NCBI GenBank assembly: GCA_023664665.1
Contig: JAMPEY010000005.1
Location: forward strand, 35,809 to 99,808
DNA length: 64,000 nucleotides
DNA from: Lachnoclostridium sp.
Lineage (GTDB): Bacteria; Bacillota; Clostridia; Lachnospirales; Lachnospiraceae
Reading direction: 5' to 3'
The position numbers were made by a program, and so were the translations under genes. Positions 8,458 through 17,434 of this stretch are shown in pieces. Positions within the stretch are counted from its first letter, which is position 1. Each line of letters opens with the position of its first letter. The notes beneath the pieces were generated by a model. That model was not told the DNA's origin, searched no databases, and saw only the letters and a program-made list of their open reading frames with translations.

Positions 8458-11214
8458 ATGTCGGATATACAGCAAAGGCAGGAAAATCTGCCTGTTTCCA
8501 AAGCGGCGGATAACGGAAGGGTGGAGAAAGAACTGCCAAAGACAGAAATCAGGGTTTCTGTCCGTAATCTGGTGGAATTTATCCTGCGCCGCGGAGATAT
8601 AGACAACAGGCGTCAGGGCGTGACGGAAAATGCCATGCAGGAAGGGAGCAGAATCCATCGGATGATACAAAAGAGAATGGGTTCCGACTATCAGGCGGAA
8701 GTGTCTCTGCGATATACTCTGACCACAGAAAATTATGACCTCGTGGTGGAGGGACGCGCGGACGGCATTATCGACAATGGCAGCGAGTGTACCGTTGATG
8801 AAATTAAGGGAACTTATCGGGAACTTTCCCACATGAAGGAGCCGGTGCCGGTGCATGTGGCACAGGCTAAATGTTATGCCTATATGTACGGGCTTAAGAA
8901 AGAATGCGGGAAAGATGAAGAAATACGCATCAGGATGACTTATTGCAATATAGAGACAGAAGAACTGAGATATTTTTATGAGGAGTATTCCTTCAGGCAG
9001 CTAAGTCAATGGTTTGAGGAGCTGATTGACGCCTATAGAAAATGGGCGGACTATAGTTGGGAATGGCAGAAGCTTCGTCAGGATTCCATAGAACGATTAG
9101 AATTTCCTTTTCCCTATAGGGAGGGGCAGCGTGATTTGGCAGCTTATGTCTATCAGACGATTTACCACAAGAGAAAGCTTTTTTTGGAGGCGCCTACAGG
9201 TGTGGGCAAAACAATTTCTACGATATTTCCATCCCTCAAGGCTGTGGGAAAGGGGATGGGAGAAAAAATCTTTTATCTGACAGCCAAGACGATTACCCGA
9301 ACTGTGGCGGAGGATGCTTTTGGACTTTTGCGAAACAGGGGACTTCGATTTAAAAGTGTGATCCTTACGGCAAAGGAAAAAATCTGTTTTATGGAAAAGG
9401 CGGAATGTAATCCGGAATATTGTCCTTTTGCAAAGGGGCATTATGATAGGATTAATGACGCCATTTTTGCGCTGTTGACAAAAGAGGAAAGTTTTACCAG
9501 AGAGAAGATAGAAGCTTATGCCGGAGAATATCAGGTATGCCCTTTTGAAATGTGCTTGGATGTCAGTTTGTTTGCCGATGGCATTATCTGTGATTATAAC
9601 TACCTTTTTGACCCCCATGTATATTTAAAGCGGTTTTTTGGAGAAGGAACTCACGGAAACTATCTGTTTCTGATAGATGAAGCCCATAATCTGGTAGAGA
9701 GGGGAAGGGAGATGTATAGCGCGTCTCTGATAAAAGAAAAATTTTTAGAATTGAAGCGAGAAATTAAACAGACAATCGTGTCAGAATTAGCTGAAAACCG
9801 CATAAAATCAGGGGTTGAAGGACAAATGACATTAGATTTGACGGAAATGTCAGGCGAGGCATCACTGTCAGAAATGACATCAGGAATGTTGTCAAAAAAA
9901 GTGTCATCCCATATGTCAGAACCTATGTCGGAAAATACGGTCTACTTTTCCGGAAAGAAAGGGAGAAAGCGGTATGCTGACGGCAGGAGCATTCTGGTGA
10001 AAGAAGGATACGGTGAGCTTTTGATACAGCAGTTGGAGCGCTGTAATCAGGAGCTGTTGGAGTTCAAGAGAGACTGCGAAGGCTATAGGCTTGTGGACAG
10101 TATAGATTCTTTTGTCAATAAGCTGATGCGCTTGTACAGCAGCATGGGGGATTATCTGGAGGAGCAGGAGGAGAAACTGCCTGTCAGAGAAGGAATATTG
10201 GATTTTTACTTTGAAATCAGTCATTTTCTGGATATCTATGAGCGATTGGACGAGCATTATGTAAAGTATACACAGATGGGGGAAGACGGAAGCTTTCTCT
10301 TAAAACTGTTTTGCGTCAATCCAAGGGAAAACCTGAAGGAATGTATGATGCGGGGGCGCAGCGCCATTCTTTTTTCCGCTACCTTTCTGCCCATACAGTA
10401 TTATAAGGAGCTCTTAGGGGGCGAAGCAGAGGATTATGAGGTTTACGCGAAATCTGTGTTTAATATGGAAAAGCGGGCGTTATTTATTGCAAATGATGTG
10501 ACCAGCAAGTATACCAGACGCTCAGAGCAGGAGTATTATAAGATTGCCCGGTATATAGATGAAGTGGTGAAGAACCGTCACGGAAATTATATGGTTTTCT
10601 GTCCTTCCTATTCGTTTCTGCATACCGTTTACGACTGTTATATCGCACATTTTGCGAATGAGGACAAAGACTGCATCCTTCAGCAGGAGTATATGAGTGA
10701 GGAGGATAGGGAAGAGTTTCTCAATCGTTTCAGGGGAAACGGAGATTGCGATTTGGAGGATGTATTTTCCTCCGTGATTCGCATGGAAATTACAAAAGAC
10801 GAGGAGCGCACCCTGATAGGCTTTTGTGTGCTTGGCGGTATCTTTGGGGAAGGCATTGATTTAAAAAATGACAGCCTGATAGGGGTGATCATTGTGGGCA
10901 CAGGACTGCCACAGGTGTGCTGTGAACGGGAGATCCTGAAAGAATACTTTGATGAACAGGGGGAGAACGGCTTTGACTATGCTTACAGGTATCCGGGAAT
11001 GAACAAAGTACTGCAGGCGGCGGGGAGGGTCATCCGTACGGCGGAGGATATAGGGATAGTTACCCTGTTGGATGAGCGTTTTCTGCAATATACCTATAAG
11101 AAGCTGTTTCCCAGAGAATGGGAAAATTTTGAGGAAGTCGGTCTGGAAACCATAGCAAGGCGGGTGGAGAGGTTTTGGGATTCCTGGCCTTCGGTTTGGC
11201 AGGATTCAAAATGA
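8458..11214 (+). CDS. Cas4-like nuclease fused to XPD/DinG-family iron-sulfur helicase
   Basis: The ATG at 8458 has GAGG six bases upstream; an ATG at 8446 is the alternative. Residues 30-200 form a PD-(D/E)XK nuclease-like domain with GRADGII (D102) and VDEIKGT (E115, K117). Residues 240-900 form a superfamily 2 helicase with Walker A APTGVGKT (K251), DEAH (407-410), and between them four clustered cysteines (CFMEKAECNPEYC and YQVCPF) that should hold a 4Fe-4S cluster. Motif VI reads QAAGRVIRT. A serine/methionine-rich linker (about 450-500) is of low complexity. As the third gene behind the LexA-like boxes it probably unwinds and trims damaged DNA. Confidence 0.85.
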   Translation: MSDIQQRQENLPVSKAADNGRVEKELPKTEIRVSVRNLVEFILRRGDIDNRRQGVTENAMQEGSRIHRMIQKRMGSDYQAEVSLRYTLTTENYDLVVEGRADGIIDNGSECTVDEIKGTYRELSHMKEPVPVHVAQAKCYAYMYGLKKECGKDEEIRIRMTYCNIETEELRYFYEEYSFRQLSQWFEELIDAYRKWADYSWEWQKLRQDSIERLEFPFPYREGQRDLAAYVYQTIYHKRKLFLEAPTGVGKTISTIFPSLKAVGKGMGEKIFYLTAKTITRTVAEDAFGLLRNRGLRFKSVILTAKEKICFMEKAECNPEYCPFAKGHYDRINDAIFALLTKEESFTREKIEAYAGEYQVCPFEMCLDVSLFADGIICDYNYLFDPHVYLKRFFGEGTHGNYLFLIDEAHNLVERGREMYSASLIKEKFLELKREIKQTIVSELAENRIKSGVEGQMTLDLTEMSGEASLSEMTSGMLSKKVSSHMSEPMSENTVYFSGKKGRKRYADGRSILVKEGYGELLIQQLERCNQELLEFKRDCEGYRLVDSIDSFVNKLMRLYSSMGDYLEEQEEKLPVREGILDFYFEISHFLDIYERLDEHYVKYTQMGEDGSFLLKLFCVNPRENLKECMMRGRSAILFSATFLPIQYYKELLGGEAEDYEVYAKSVFNMEKRALFIANDVTSKYTRRSEQEYYKIARYIDEVVKNRHGNYMVFCPSYSFLHTVYDCYIAHFANEDKDCILQQEYMSEEDREEFLNRFRGNGDCDLEDVFSSVIRMEITKDEERTLIGFCVLGGIFGEGIDLKNDSLIGVIIVGTGLPQVCCEREILKEYFDEQGENGFDYAYRYPGMNKVLQAAGRVIRTAEDIGIVTLLDERFLQYTYKKLFPREWENFEEVGLETIARRVERFWDSWPSVWQDSK

Positions 11215-11442
11215 AGGAAATGACATCATGCAAAATGATGGTGATATAGAAATGACAGGGAAGTGATGGATAGAAAAAACACCCGTTTGACAGTCATGTA
11301 TATATGTGGATAACCCTGTGGATTTAGTGGATTTCTTCAAAAATGACACGACAAAAATCGACAGTTATTTCTAAATAATAAACTAGTGGGTGTTATTGAA
11401 GGAAAAATTTCAAATTTATTTAGTGAAGTAAAAAGTAGTTTA

Positions 11443-11451
11443 TGGTATAAT
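11443..11451 (+). promoter_or_regulatory. Extended -10 promoter of the GH13 gene
   Basis: TGGTATAAT is a perfect TATAAT with a TGn extension, 46 bases before the start codon. No good -35 hexamer lies 17 bases upstream, as is common with extended -10 promoters. Confidence 0.55.
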
Positions 11452-11497
11452 GATCCTGCTGGCAATTTTTACTTGCCGCATTAAGGAGGAGATTATT

Positions 11498-12808
11498 ATG
11501 TGGGCTTATGAAAGTGTGTTTTATCAGATTTATCCTTTGGGCTTTTGCGGAGCGCCCTATGAGAATGATGGGATTTTGGAGCATCGTATATTGAAGGTGA
11601 ATGATTGGATTCCTCATATTAAGAAACTGGGAGCCAATGCCATATATTTTTCCCCAATATTTGAGTCCGATACTCATGGGTACAATACCAGGGATTATAC
11701 AAAAATCGACACCCGCCTTGGAGTCAATGCGGATTTTAAGAAGGTGTGCGACAATCTGCACAAAGAGGGAATCAAGGTAGTGTTAGACGGCGTTTTCAAT
11801 CATGTGGGCCGCGGCTTTTGGGCATTTCAGGATGTGCTGCAGCACAGGTGGGAGTCCCGCTATAAGGATTGGTTCCATATAAGCTTTGACGGCAATTCCA
11901 ATTATAATGACGGTCTTTGGTACGAGGGCTGGGAAGGCAATTTTGACTTGGTAAAGTTAAACTTGAGGAACGAGGAAGTGATTCAGCATATTTTTGCCGC
12001 AGTGAGGGGCTGGGTGGAGGAATTTGACATTGACGGTCTGCGCCTTGATGTGGCGTACTGTCTGGACCATGATTTCCTGCGCAGGCTCCGTCAGTTCTGC
12101 GACGGCTTGAAACCGGACTTCTTCTTATTGGGAGAAACCCTGCATGGGGACTATAATCAGTGGATGAACGACTCCATGCTTCATTCCGTGACCAATTACG
12201 AGTGCTATAAGGGGCTGTATTCCAGCTTCAACAGCATGAATCTCTTTGAGATTGTACATTCCCTGCTCAGACAGTTCGGCCCGGAGAATTGGACCTTATA
12301 TAGAGGAAAACATATGCTTTCTTTCGTGGACAACCATGATGTGACCAGAGTTGCCAGCATTTTGACCAATGAAAAGCACCTGCCCCTTATCTATGCATTG
12401 GCATTCGGAATGCCGGGTATTCCCTGCGTTTATTATGGAAGCGAATGGGGTGCAAAGGCACAGAAGAGTGAGGGAGACCCTGCGCTTCGCGCAAGCTTTG
12501 CAGAACCTATATGGAATGAGCTTAGTGACTGGATTAGTCAATTGAGCGAAGCCAAGAAAAACTCCGAGGGGTTAAACTATGGCGCTTTCCGGTCTATTGT
12601 GCTGACCAACAAACAGTGTATCTTTGAGAGAAAGTCAGAGCATGAGCGTATCCTTGTGGCAATCAATGCGGATTCCGAGGATTATACGGCGCATTTTGAT
12701 GCGGGCTGCGGCATGGCGGTTGATTTGATATCCGGCGAGAACCATGATTTCGGCGGAGGCAGCCTGCTTCCGGCATACAGCGCATATTTCTGGAAGTGTG
12801 AGCATTGA
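11498..12808 (+). CDS. GH13 alpha-amylase family glycosidase
   Basis: The start at 11498 follows TAAGGAGG; an earlier in-frame ATG at 11450 lies inside the promoter. The 436-residue cytoplasmic enzyme shows the four GH13 regions: DGVFNHVG, GLRLDVAY with the nucleophile D184, LLGETLHG with the acid/base E213, and FVDNHDVTR with D281. There is no signal peptide and the protein is compact (domain C only), as in intracellular maltodextrin or cyclomaltodextrin-acting enzymes. The exact substrate cannot be read from sequence. It is monocistronic, bounded by its own promoter and the hairpin at 12858-12888. Confidence 0.9.
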   Translation: MWAYESVFYQIYPLGFCGAPYENDGILEHRILKVNDWIPHIKKLGANAIYFSPIFESDTHGYNTRDYTKIDTRLGVNADFKKVCDNLHKEGIKVVLDGVFNHVGRGFWAFQDVLQHRWESRYKDWFHISFDGNSNYNDGLWYEGWEGNFDLVKLNLRNEEVIQHIFAAVRGWVEEFDIDGLRLDVAYCLDHDFLRRLRQFCDGLKPDFFLLGETLHGDYNQWMNDSMLHSVTNYECYKGLYSSFNSMNLFEIVHSLLRQFGPENWTLYRGKHMLSFVDNHDVTRVASILTNEKHLPLIYALAFGMPGIPCVYYGSEWGAKAQKSEGDPALRASFAEPIWNELSDWISQLSEAKKNSEGLNYGAFRSIVLTNKQCIFERKSEHERILVAINADSEDYTAHFDAGCGMAVDLISGENHDFGGGSLLPAYSAYFWKCEH

Positions 12809-12857
12809 TTTATACGCAATAATGAAAATATCAAGGCATACCCTTTGAATCAACATC

Positions 12858-12895
12858 GCCCTGTTATAAATTAAAGTTATAACAGGGCATATTTT
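12858..12895 (+). terminator. Terminator after the GH13 gene, also a possible regulatory palindrome
   Basis: Twelve-base perfect arms (12858-12869 and 12877-12888) flank a seven-base loop and are followed by a T-rich tail. The right arm AAGTTATAACAGG recurs upstream of cysK, so the site may double as a binding site for the adjacent LysR regulator. Confidence 0.6.
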
Positions 12896-12922
12896 ATTTG
12901 TATTAGCCGAACGAAAGCTCTT

Positions 12923-12937
12923 AGATTATAATAATCT
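12923..12937 (+). promoter_or_regulatory. Palindrome over the -10 of the lysR gene
   Basis: AGATTATAATAATCT is a perfect 15-base palindrome that includes TATAAT (12927-12932), 17 bases upstream of the start codon region's ribosome site. It could be an autoregulatory operator. No clear -35 was found. Confidence 0.4.
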
Positions 12938-12953
12938 CGAGAGGAGAGACATC

Positions 12954-13868
12954 ATGACACTGCAACAGCTTATATATACGGTAAAAATAGCAGAGACCAA
13001 ATCCATGAACAAGGCGGCAAATGAATTATTTATTTCCCAGCCTGCATTATCCAATGCCATTCATGAATTGGAGGAAGAGCTGCAAATAGCAATTTTTATA
13101 AGGAATAAGCGGGGAATTATCGTTACTGCGGAAGGCGAAAATTTCTTAAGCTATGCCAGACAAATCGTAGAAATGAGCGCAATGTTAAAAGACAGGTATT
13201 CGTCGGGGCAGGCGCTTACCAATAAATTCAGTGTGTCCATGCAACATTATTCTTTTGCGGTAGAAGCCTTTATGACGCTTGCCGAAGAGTTTAAGCTTCA
13301 TGATTATGAGCTTGCCATCCATGAGACGAAAACGGCGGAGGTTATTGAAAATGTAGAGAAATTCCGCAGCGAGTTAGGGATTATTTATCAGAACGAATTT
13401 AACGAAAAAGCGTTAAATAAAATCCTGGTGGATAAGGGGTTGGAATTTATTCCGCTTTTTCAATGCGATGTATATGTCTATATGAGTGCGGAGCATCCGC
13501 TTGCGGATAGAGAGAGGCTCTCCTTTGAGGAACTTACGGATTATCCGTGCCTGTCTTTCGAGCAGGGTGATAACAATTCCTTTTATTTTGCGGAAGAAAT
13601 GTATTCCACGCATAAATACAAGCGGATTATTAAAGCGGATGACCGGGCGACGATGTTAAACCTTATGACGGGGATGAAGGGCTTTACCCTGTGCTCCGGC
13701 ATTATATGTGAAAAATTAAATGGAAGCGGCTATGTGGCGATTCCGCTAATATCTGAGGAAAAAATGACTATTGGCTACATAAAGAAGAGGACAATGCCGC
13801 TCAGTGTACTTGGAGAGAAATATGTTTCTATATTGAAACAGTACGAAAAGAGAACAGATAAGAAATGA
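12954..13868 (+). CDS. LysR-family transcriptional regulator
   Basis: The 304-residue protein has the LysR N-terminal winged helix-turn-helix (residues 1-60), with AANELFISQPALSNAIHELE as turn and recognition helix. The remainder is the two-lobed periplasmic-binding-like effector domain. It stands directly before cystathionine gamma-synthase/lyase, MalY/PatB and CysK genes in the same direction, so it most likely controls sulfur amino acid metabolism, with an effector such as O-acetylserine or cysteine. That effector is inferred from related regulators (CysB, CmbR, YtlI), not seen. A ribosome site GGAGAG precedes the ATG. Confidence 0.88.
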   Translation: MTLQQLIYTVKIAETKSMNKAANELFISQPALSNAIHELEEELQIAIFIRNKRGIIVTAEGENFLSYARQIVEMSAMLKDRYSSGQALTNKFSVSMQHYSFAVEAFMTLAEEFKLHDYELAIHETKTAEVIENVEKFRSELGIIYQNEFNEKALNKILVDKGLEFIPLFQCDVYVYMSAEHPLADRERLSFEELTDYPCLSFEQGDNNSFYFAEEMYSTHKYKRIIKADDRATMLNLMTGMKGFTLCSGIICEKLNGSGYVAIPLISEEKMTIGYIKKRTMPLSVLGEKYVSILKQYEKRTDKK

Positions 13869-13927
13869 ACTTGACAGGAAATGAGCCTAACAGGAAAAGA
13901 ACCTGACATTATGGAGGAGATGGAGTG

Positions 13928-15100
13928 ATGGAATTACAATTTGCCACAAAGTGTATCTATGGGAACAAAGAAAATTTTGAGAAGGAATCTACCGGAACCA
14001 TAAGCTTTCCCATATATCAGACAGCCACATATGCGCATCCGGAGGTTGGAAAAAGCACAGGATTTGATTATTCAAGGCTTCAAAACCCAACAAGGCAGCA
14101 GCTTGAAAGGGTGGTTGCATCGTTGGAGAACGGAACGGATGCTTTGGCATTTTCCAGTGGAATGGCTGCGATTACGGCGCTTATGGAAATCTTTAAGCCG
14201 GGCGACCATCTGATTACGGATGCAGACCTCTACGGCGGCAGCATACGCCTTTTCAATAACATTAGTGAAAAGAACGGTATTACCTTTTCCCATATTAATT
14301 GCAGTAAGGAAGATGTGGAAAGCTATGTAAAAGAGAATACAAAAGCCATTTTCATCGAAACGCCGACCAATCCCATGATGAATGTTGTGGATATCCGGAA
14401 AATGGCGGATATTGCTAAAAGGCACAAGCTGCTTTTGATTGTGGATAATACCTTTATGTCGCCGTACTTTCAAAATCCCCTTAATCTGGGGGCGGATGTG
14501 GTAATCCACAGCGGAACGAAGTTTCTGGGGGGACATAACGATACGCTCTCGGGCTTTGTGGTGACAAATTCTCAGGAAATATCGGAAAAGATGCGCTTTA
14601 TCATTAAGACAGTGGGTTCCGGATTAGCGCCTATGGACAGCTGGCTAATTTTGCGGGGAATCAAAACGCTGCCCCTTAGAATGGAAAAGGCGCAGGAGAA
14701 TGCAAAAGCGATTGTGAATTACCTTTTATCGGAGCAAAAGGTGAAGAAGGTATATTATCCCGGAATTGAGGGGAGCGAGGGCTTTGAAATCTGCAAAAAA
14801 CAGGCGAAAGGGTTTGGCTCCATGATAACCTTTGAACTGGAAAGCAAAGAATTGGCACAGCATATTTTGAAGCATACAAAGCTGATACCCTTTGCGGAAA
14901 GTCTGGGCGGCGTGGAAACGCTGCTTACCTATCCCTGTACCCAGACCCATGCGGATGTGCCGGAGGAAGTAAGGATTGCAAACGGGATAACGGATTGTGT
15001 GCTGCGCATGTCGGCAGGAATTGAAGATAAAGAGGATTTAATATCCGATTTAAGGGAAGCCATTCATTCTTATGACGGCTATAAAGCCCTGTATATTTAA
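13928..15100 (+). CDS. Cystathionine gamma-synthase/gamma-lyase family PLP enzyme
   Basis: The ATG at 13928 is preferred over the adjacent GTG because GGAGGA sits about nine bases upstream. The 390-residue enzyme belongs to the Cys/Met metabolism PLP family: YSRLQNPTR near the N-terminus, SSGMAAI for phosphate binding, DNTFMSPYFQNPL, and the PLP lysine in SGTKFLGGHND (K198). Members interconvert cystathionine, cysteine and homocysteine. Synthase, beta-elimination and gamma-lyase activities cannot be separated from sequence alone. With MalY/PatB and CysK just downstream, a role in trans-sulfuration or cysteine supply is likely. Confidence 0.9.
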   Translation: MELQFATKCIYGNKENFEKESTGTISFPIYQTATYAHPEVGKSTGFDYSRLQNPTRQQLERVVASLENGTDALAFSSGMAAITALMEIFKPGDHLITDADLYGGSIRLFNNISEKNGITFSHINCSKEDVESYVKENTKAIFIETPTNPMMNVVDIRKMADIAKRHKLLLIVDNTFMSPYFQNPLNLGADVVIHSGTKFLGGHNDTLSGFVVTNSQEISEKMRFIIKTVGSGLAPMDSWLILRGIKTLPLRMEKAQENAKAIVNYLLSEQKVKKVYYPGIEGSEGFEICKKQAKGFGSMITFELESKELAQHILKHTKLIPFAESLGGVETLLTYPCTQTHADVPEEVRIANGITDCVLRMSAGIEDKEDLISDLREAIHSYDGYKALYI

Positions 15101-15128
15101 GAAAACGAAGGAAGGTATAGATATCAGC

Positions 15129-16316
15129 ATGACAGAAAAAAACATAAATTTTGATGAAATCGTGGATAGAAAAAATACGGACAGTTTAAAATATGATTTT
15201 GCGGTAAGGCGCGGGAAGCCGGAGGATATTCTGCCGCTGTGGGTTGCGGATATGGATTTCAAGACATCGAGTCTTATACTGGAAGACATTCAAAGAAGGG
15301 TGGAGCATGGCATATTCGGATATACGGAAACCGGAACGCGTTATTTTGAAGCGGTGTCCGGCTGGTTAAAAAGGCATCATGGGCTGGAAATCAAAGAGAA
15401 TTGGCTTGTGAAAACGCCGGGGGTGGTGTTTGCCCTTGCCATGGCAGTGAAGGCTTATACAAAGGAGAAGGATGCAGTGCTTATCCAGCAGCCCGTATAT
15501 TATCCTTTTACGGAGGTAATAGAGGATAATAATCGGGTTGTGGTTAGCAGCAATCTTATTTTGGGCGAAGATGGAAGGTACCACATGGACTTTGCGGATT
15601 TTGAAAAGAAAATAATAGAGCATCAGGTGAAGCTGTTCTTTTTATGCAGTCCACACAATCCCGTGGGGCGCGTGTGGACAAAGGAGGAGTTAGGACGGAT
15701 TGCCGAGATTTGCTTCCAATATCATGTGATAATCGTAAGCGATGAGATTCACGAGGATTTTACTTTTGATGGCTATACGCATACCCCTTTGTTAAATGTG
15801 GATGAAAGGCTGGCGGAGATAACAATTACCTGTACATCACCCGGCAAAACCTTTAATCTTGCAGGGCTTCAGATATCCAATATCATTATTCCAAACGAAA
15901 AGCTGCGCCATGCATTTAAGAGGCAGATAGATGCGGCAGGCTATAGCCAGTTAAACACGATTGGCATTGCCGCATGTGAGGCGGCATATCGCTATGGAGA
16001 GGAATGGTATCGGGCATTAAAGGTCTATTTACAGGGCAACCTTGCATTTGTCAAAGAGTATCTCAAAAGGGAGCTGCCGCAGATTAAGCTGATTGAGCCG
16101 GAGGGAACCTATTTAATCTGGCTTGACTTCAGGGACTTGGGACTGCGGGAACCGGAGCTTGAAGATTTCATTGTAAAGAAGGCAAAGCTGTGGCTGGATG
16201 GCGGAGCGATTTTTGGCAAGGCAGGAGAAGGCTTTGAGAGAATTAATATAGCTACAAGCAGGGGCGTTGTCAAAGAGGCGCTGGAACGGATAAAATCGGC
16301 TGTAGCAGAGATGTAA
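15129..16316 (+). CDS. MalY/PatB-type cystathionine beta-lyase/aminotransferase
   Basis: The 395-residue class I/II aminotransferase-fold enzyme begins MTEKNINFDEIVDRKNTDS and has LPLWVADMDF, a hallmark of the MalY/PatB group. CSPHNPVGRVW and SDEIHEDF bind substrate and cofactor, and the PLP lysine is in SPGKTFNLAGLQ (K240). PatB/MalY enzymes are C-S beta-lyases that release pyruvate, ammonia and homocysteine or sulfide from cystathionine or cysteine. An in-frame earlier start at 15072 overlaps the preceding gene and is not used. GGAAGG lies 13 bases before the ATG, a rather long spacing. Confidence 0.9.
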   Translation: MTEKNINFDEIVDRKNTDSLKYDFAVRRGKPEDILPLWVADMDFKTSSLILEDIQRRVEHGIFGYTETGTRYFEAVSGWLKRHHGLEIKENWLVKTPGVVFALAMAVKAYTKEKDAVLIQQPVYYPFTEVIEDNNRVVVSSNLILGEDGRYHMDFADFEKKIIEHQVKLFFLCSPHNPVGRVWTKEELGRIAEICFQYHVIIVSDEIHEDFTFDGYTHTPLLNVDERLAEITITCTSPGKTFNLAGLQISNIIIPNEKLRHAFKRQIDAAGYSQLNTIGIAACEAAYRYGEEWYRALKVYLQGNLAFVKEYLKRELPQIKLIEPEGTYLIWLDFRDLGLREPELEDFIVKKAKLWLDGGAIFGKAGEGFERINIATSRGVVKEALERIKSAVAEM

Positions 16317-16343
16317 TGACGGAATATATACAGGTGGGTATGA

Positions 16344-16362
16344 TTATAACTTGAAGTTATAA
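16344..16362 (+). promoter_or_regulatory. 19-base perfect palindrome upstream of cysK
   Basis: TTATAACTT-G-AAGTTATAA is a perfect inverted repeat about 100 bases before the cysK start. Its right half plus ACAGG is repeated at 12875-12887 before the lysR gene. T-N11-A type symmetry of this kind is what LysR-family proteins bind. There is no T-run, so it is not a terminator. Confidence 0.5.
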
Positions 16363-16461
16363 CAGGTTCAAAGTATTCATGATTGGACAACATTTGAGGA
16401 AGATGCTAATATTATTTCATATAAAACCAATAGGAATAATATGATTACGGAGGAAAAGGAA

Positions 16462-17433
16462 ATGAGTATTCTTGATTATGTAGGAAACACCCCTTTATTG
16501 GAGCTTGAGGGATATGAGAAGCAAAACGACTTGAAAGCCAGAATTTATGGAAAGCTGGAATTTTTTAATCCCACGGGAAGCGTGAAGGACAGAGTTGCCA
16601 AGCAGATGATATTGCAGGCGGAAAAGGAAGGAAAACTAAAACCGGGGGACACCATTTTTGAAAATACCAGCGGAAATACCGGAATATCCATGGCAGCCTT
16701 GGGCGCAGCAAAGGGATATAAGGTGGTAATTGCCTTGGAACCCGGCGTGTCCATTGAGCGTTCGCAGATTTTGCATGCATATGGAGCGGAATTAATGAGC
16801 TTTCTGGATGTTCCCAATGTTGCGGAGGTTATGATGAGTCCTAATGCGACTTTTCAGTCTACCTTGGTTCCCATGGGAGAGTATGCCGCTTCCCACGGGT
16901 ATTTCTATACAAACCAATGTGCCAATGATGCAAATGTTCAGGCGCATTACGAAACGACGGCTCCCGAAATCTGGAATCAGCTTGAGGGCAAGGTGGACAT
17001 TTTTGTGGCAATGTGCGGAACAGGCGGTACGATTACGGGGGTGAGCAGATATTTAAAGGAGCAAAACCCGGATGTAAAGATTGTGCTGGCATTGCCGGAT
17101 GCGGATTCTTTGCCGGCGCCGGGAAAGACAACACCTAAAATTGACGGAATCCTGAAGTTAAACGGAAGGTCAGACCCTATGGCGCCTATATTCTTTAAGA
17201 AATATGGATTTAACTATGATGAGGAGATTATTGTGTCCGCCAAGAATGCCTATAAAGTAGCGCATGAGATTGCAGCAAGCGACGGGTTATTTATCGGAGA
17301 GTCCTCGGCGGCCGTTTTGGTCGCTGCCAAGGAATTGGCGGACAGACCGGAAAATAAAGGAAAAAATATTGTTGTACTCATGGCGGATGGTGGTCAGAAG
17401 TATTTGTCATCCATGTTTAAAGAGGAGGACTAA
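16462..17433 (+). CDS. cysK: Cysteine synthase (O-acetylserine sulfhydrylase)
   Basis: The start at 16462 has GGAGG eight bases upstream, whereas the in-frame ATG at 16441 lies ahead of that site. The 323-residue PLP enzyme shows NPTGSVKDR with the Schiff-base lysine K42, TSGNTG for the substrate loop, and the phosphate-binding CGTGGTITG. It makes cysteine from O-acetylserine and sulfide. It is followed one base after its stop by the LanC-like gene, so the two are translationally coupled. This is the only functional clue for the cyclase-like protein. Confidence 0.93.
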   Translation: MSILDYVGNTPLLELEGYEKQNDLKARIYGKLEFFNPTGSVKDRVAKQMILQAEKEGKLKPGDTIFENTSGNTGISMAALGAAKGYKVVIALEPGVSIERSQILHAYGAELMSFLDVPNVAEVMMSPNATFQSTLVPMGEYAASHGYFYTNQCANDANVQAHYETTAPEIWNQLEGKVDIFVAMCGTGGTITGVSRYLKEQNPDVKIVLALPDADSLPAPGKTTPKIDGILKLNGRSDPMAPIFFKKYGFNYDEEIIVSAKNAYKVAHEIAASDGLFIGESSAAVLVAAKELADRPENKGKNIVVLMADGGQKYLSSMFKEED

Positions 17434-17434
17434 G

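Noticed and set aside
11305-11325. TGTGGATAA and a nearby TGTGGATTT resemble DnaA boxes after the helicase gene.
   Set aside because: A single perfect nine-mer is expected about once by chance in a window this size, and no dnaA, dnaN or AT-rich unwinding element is present.
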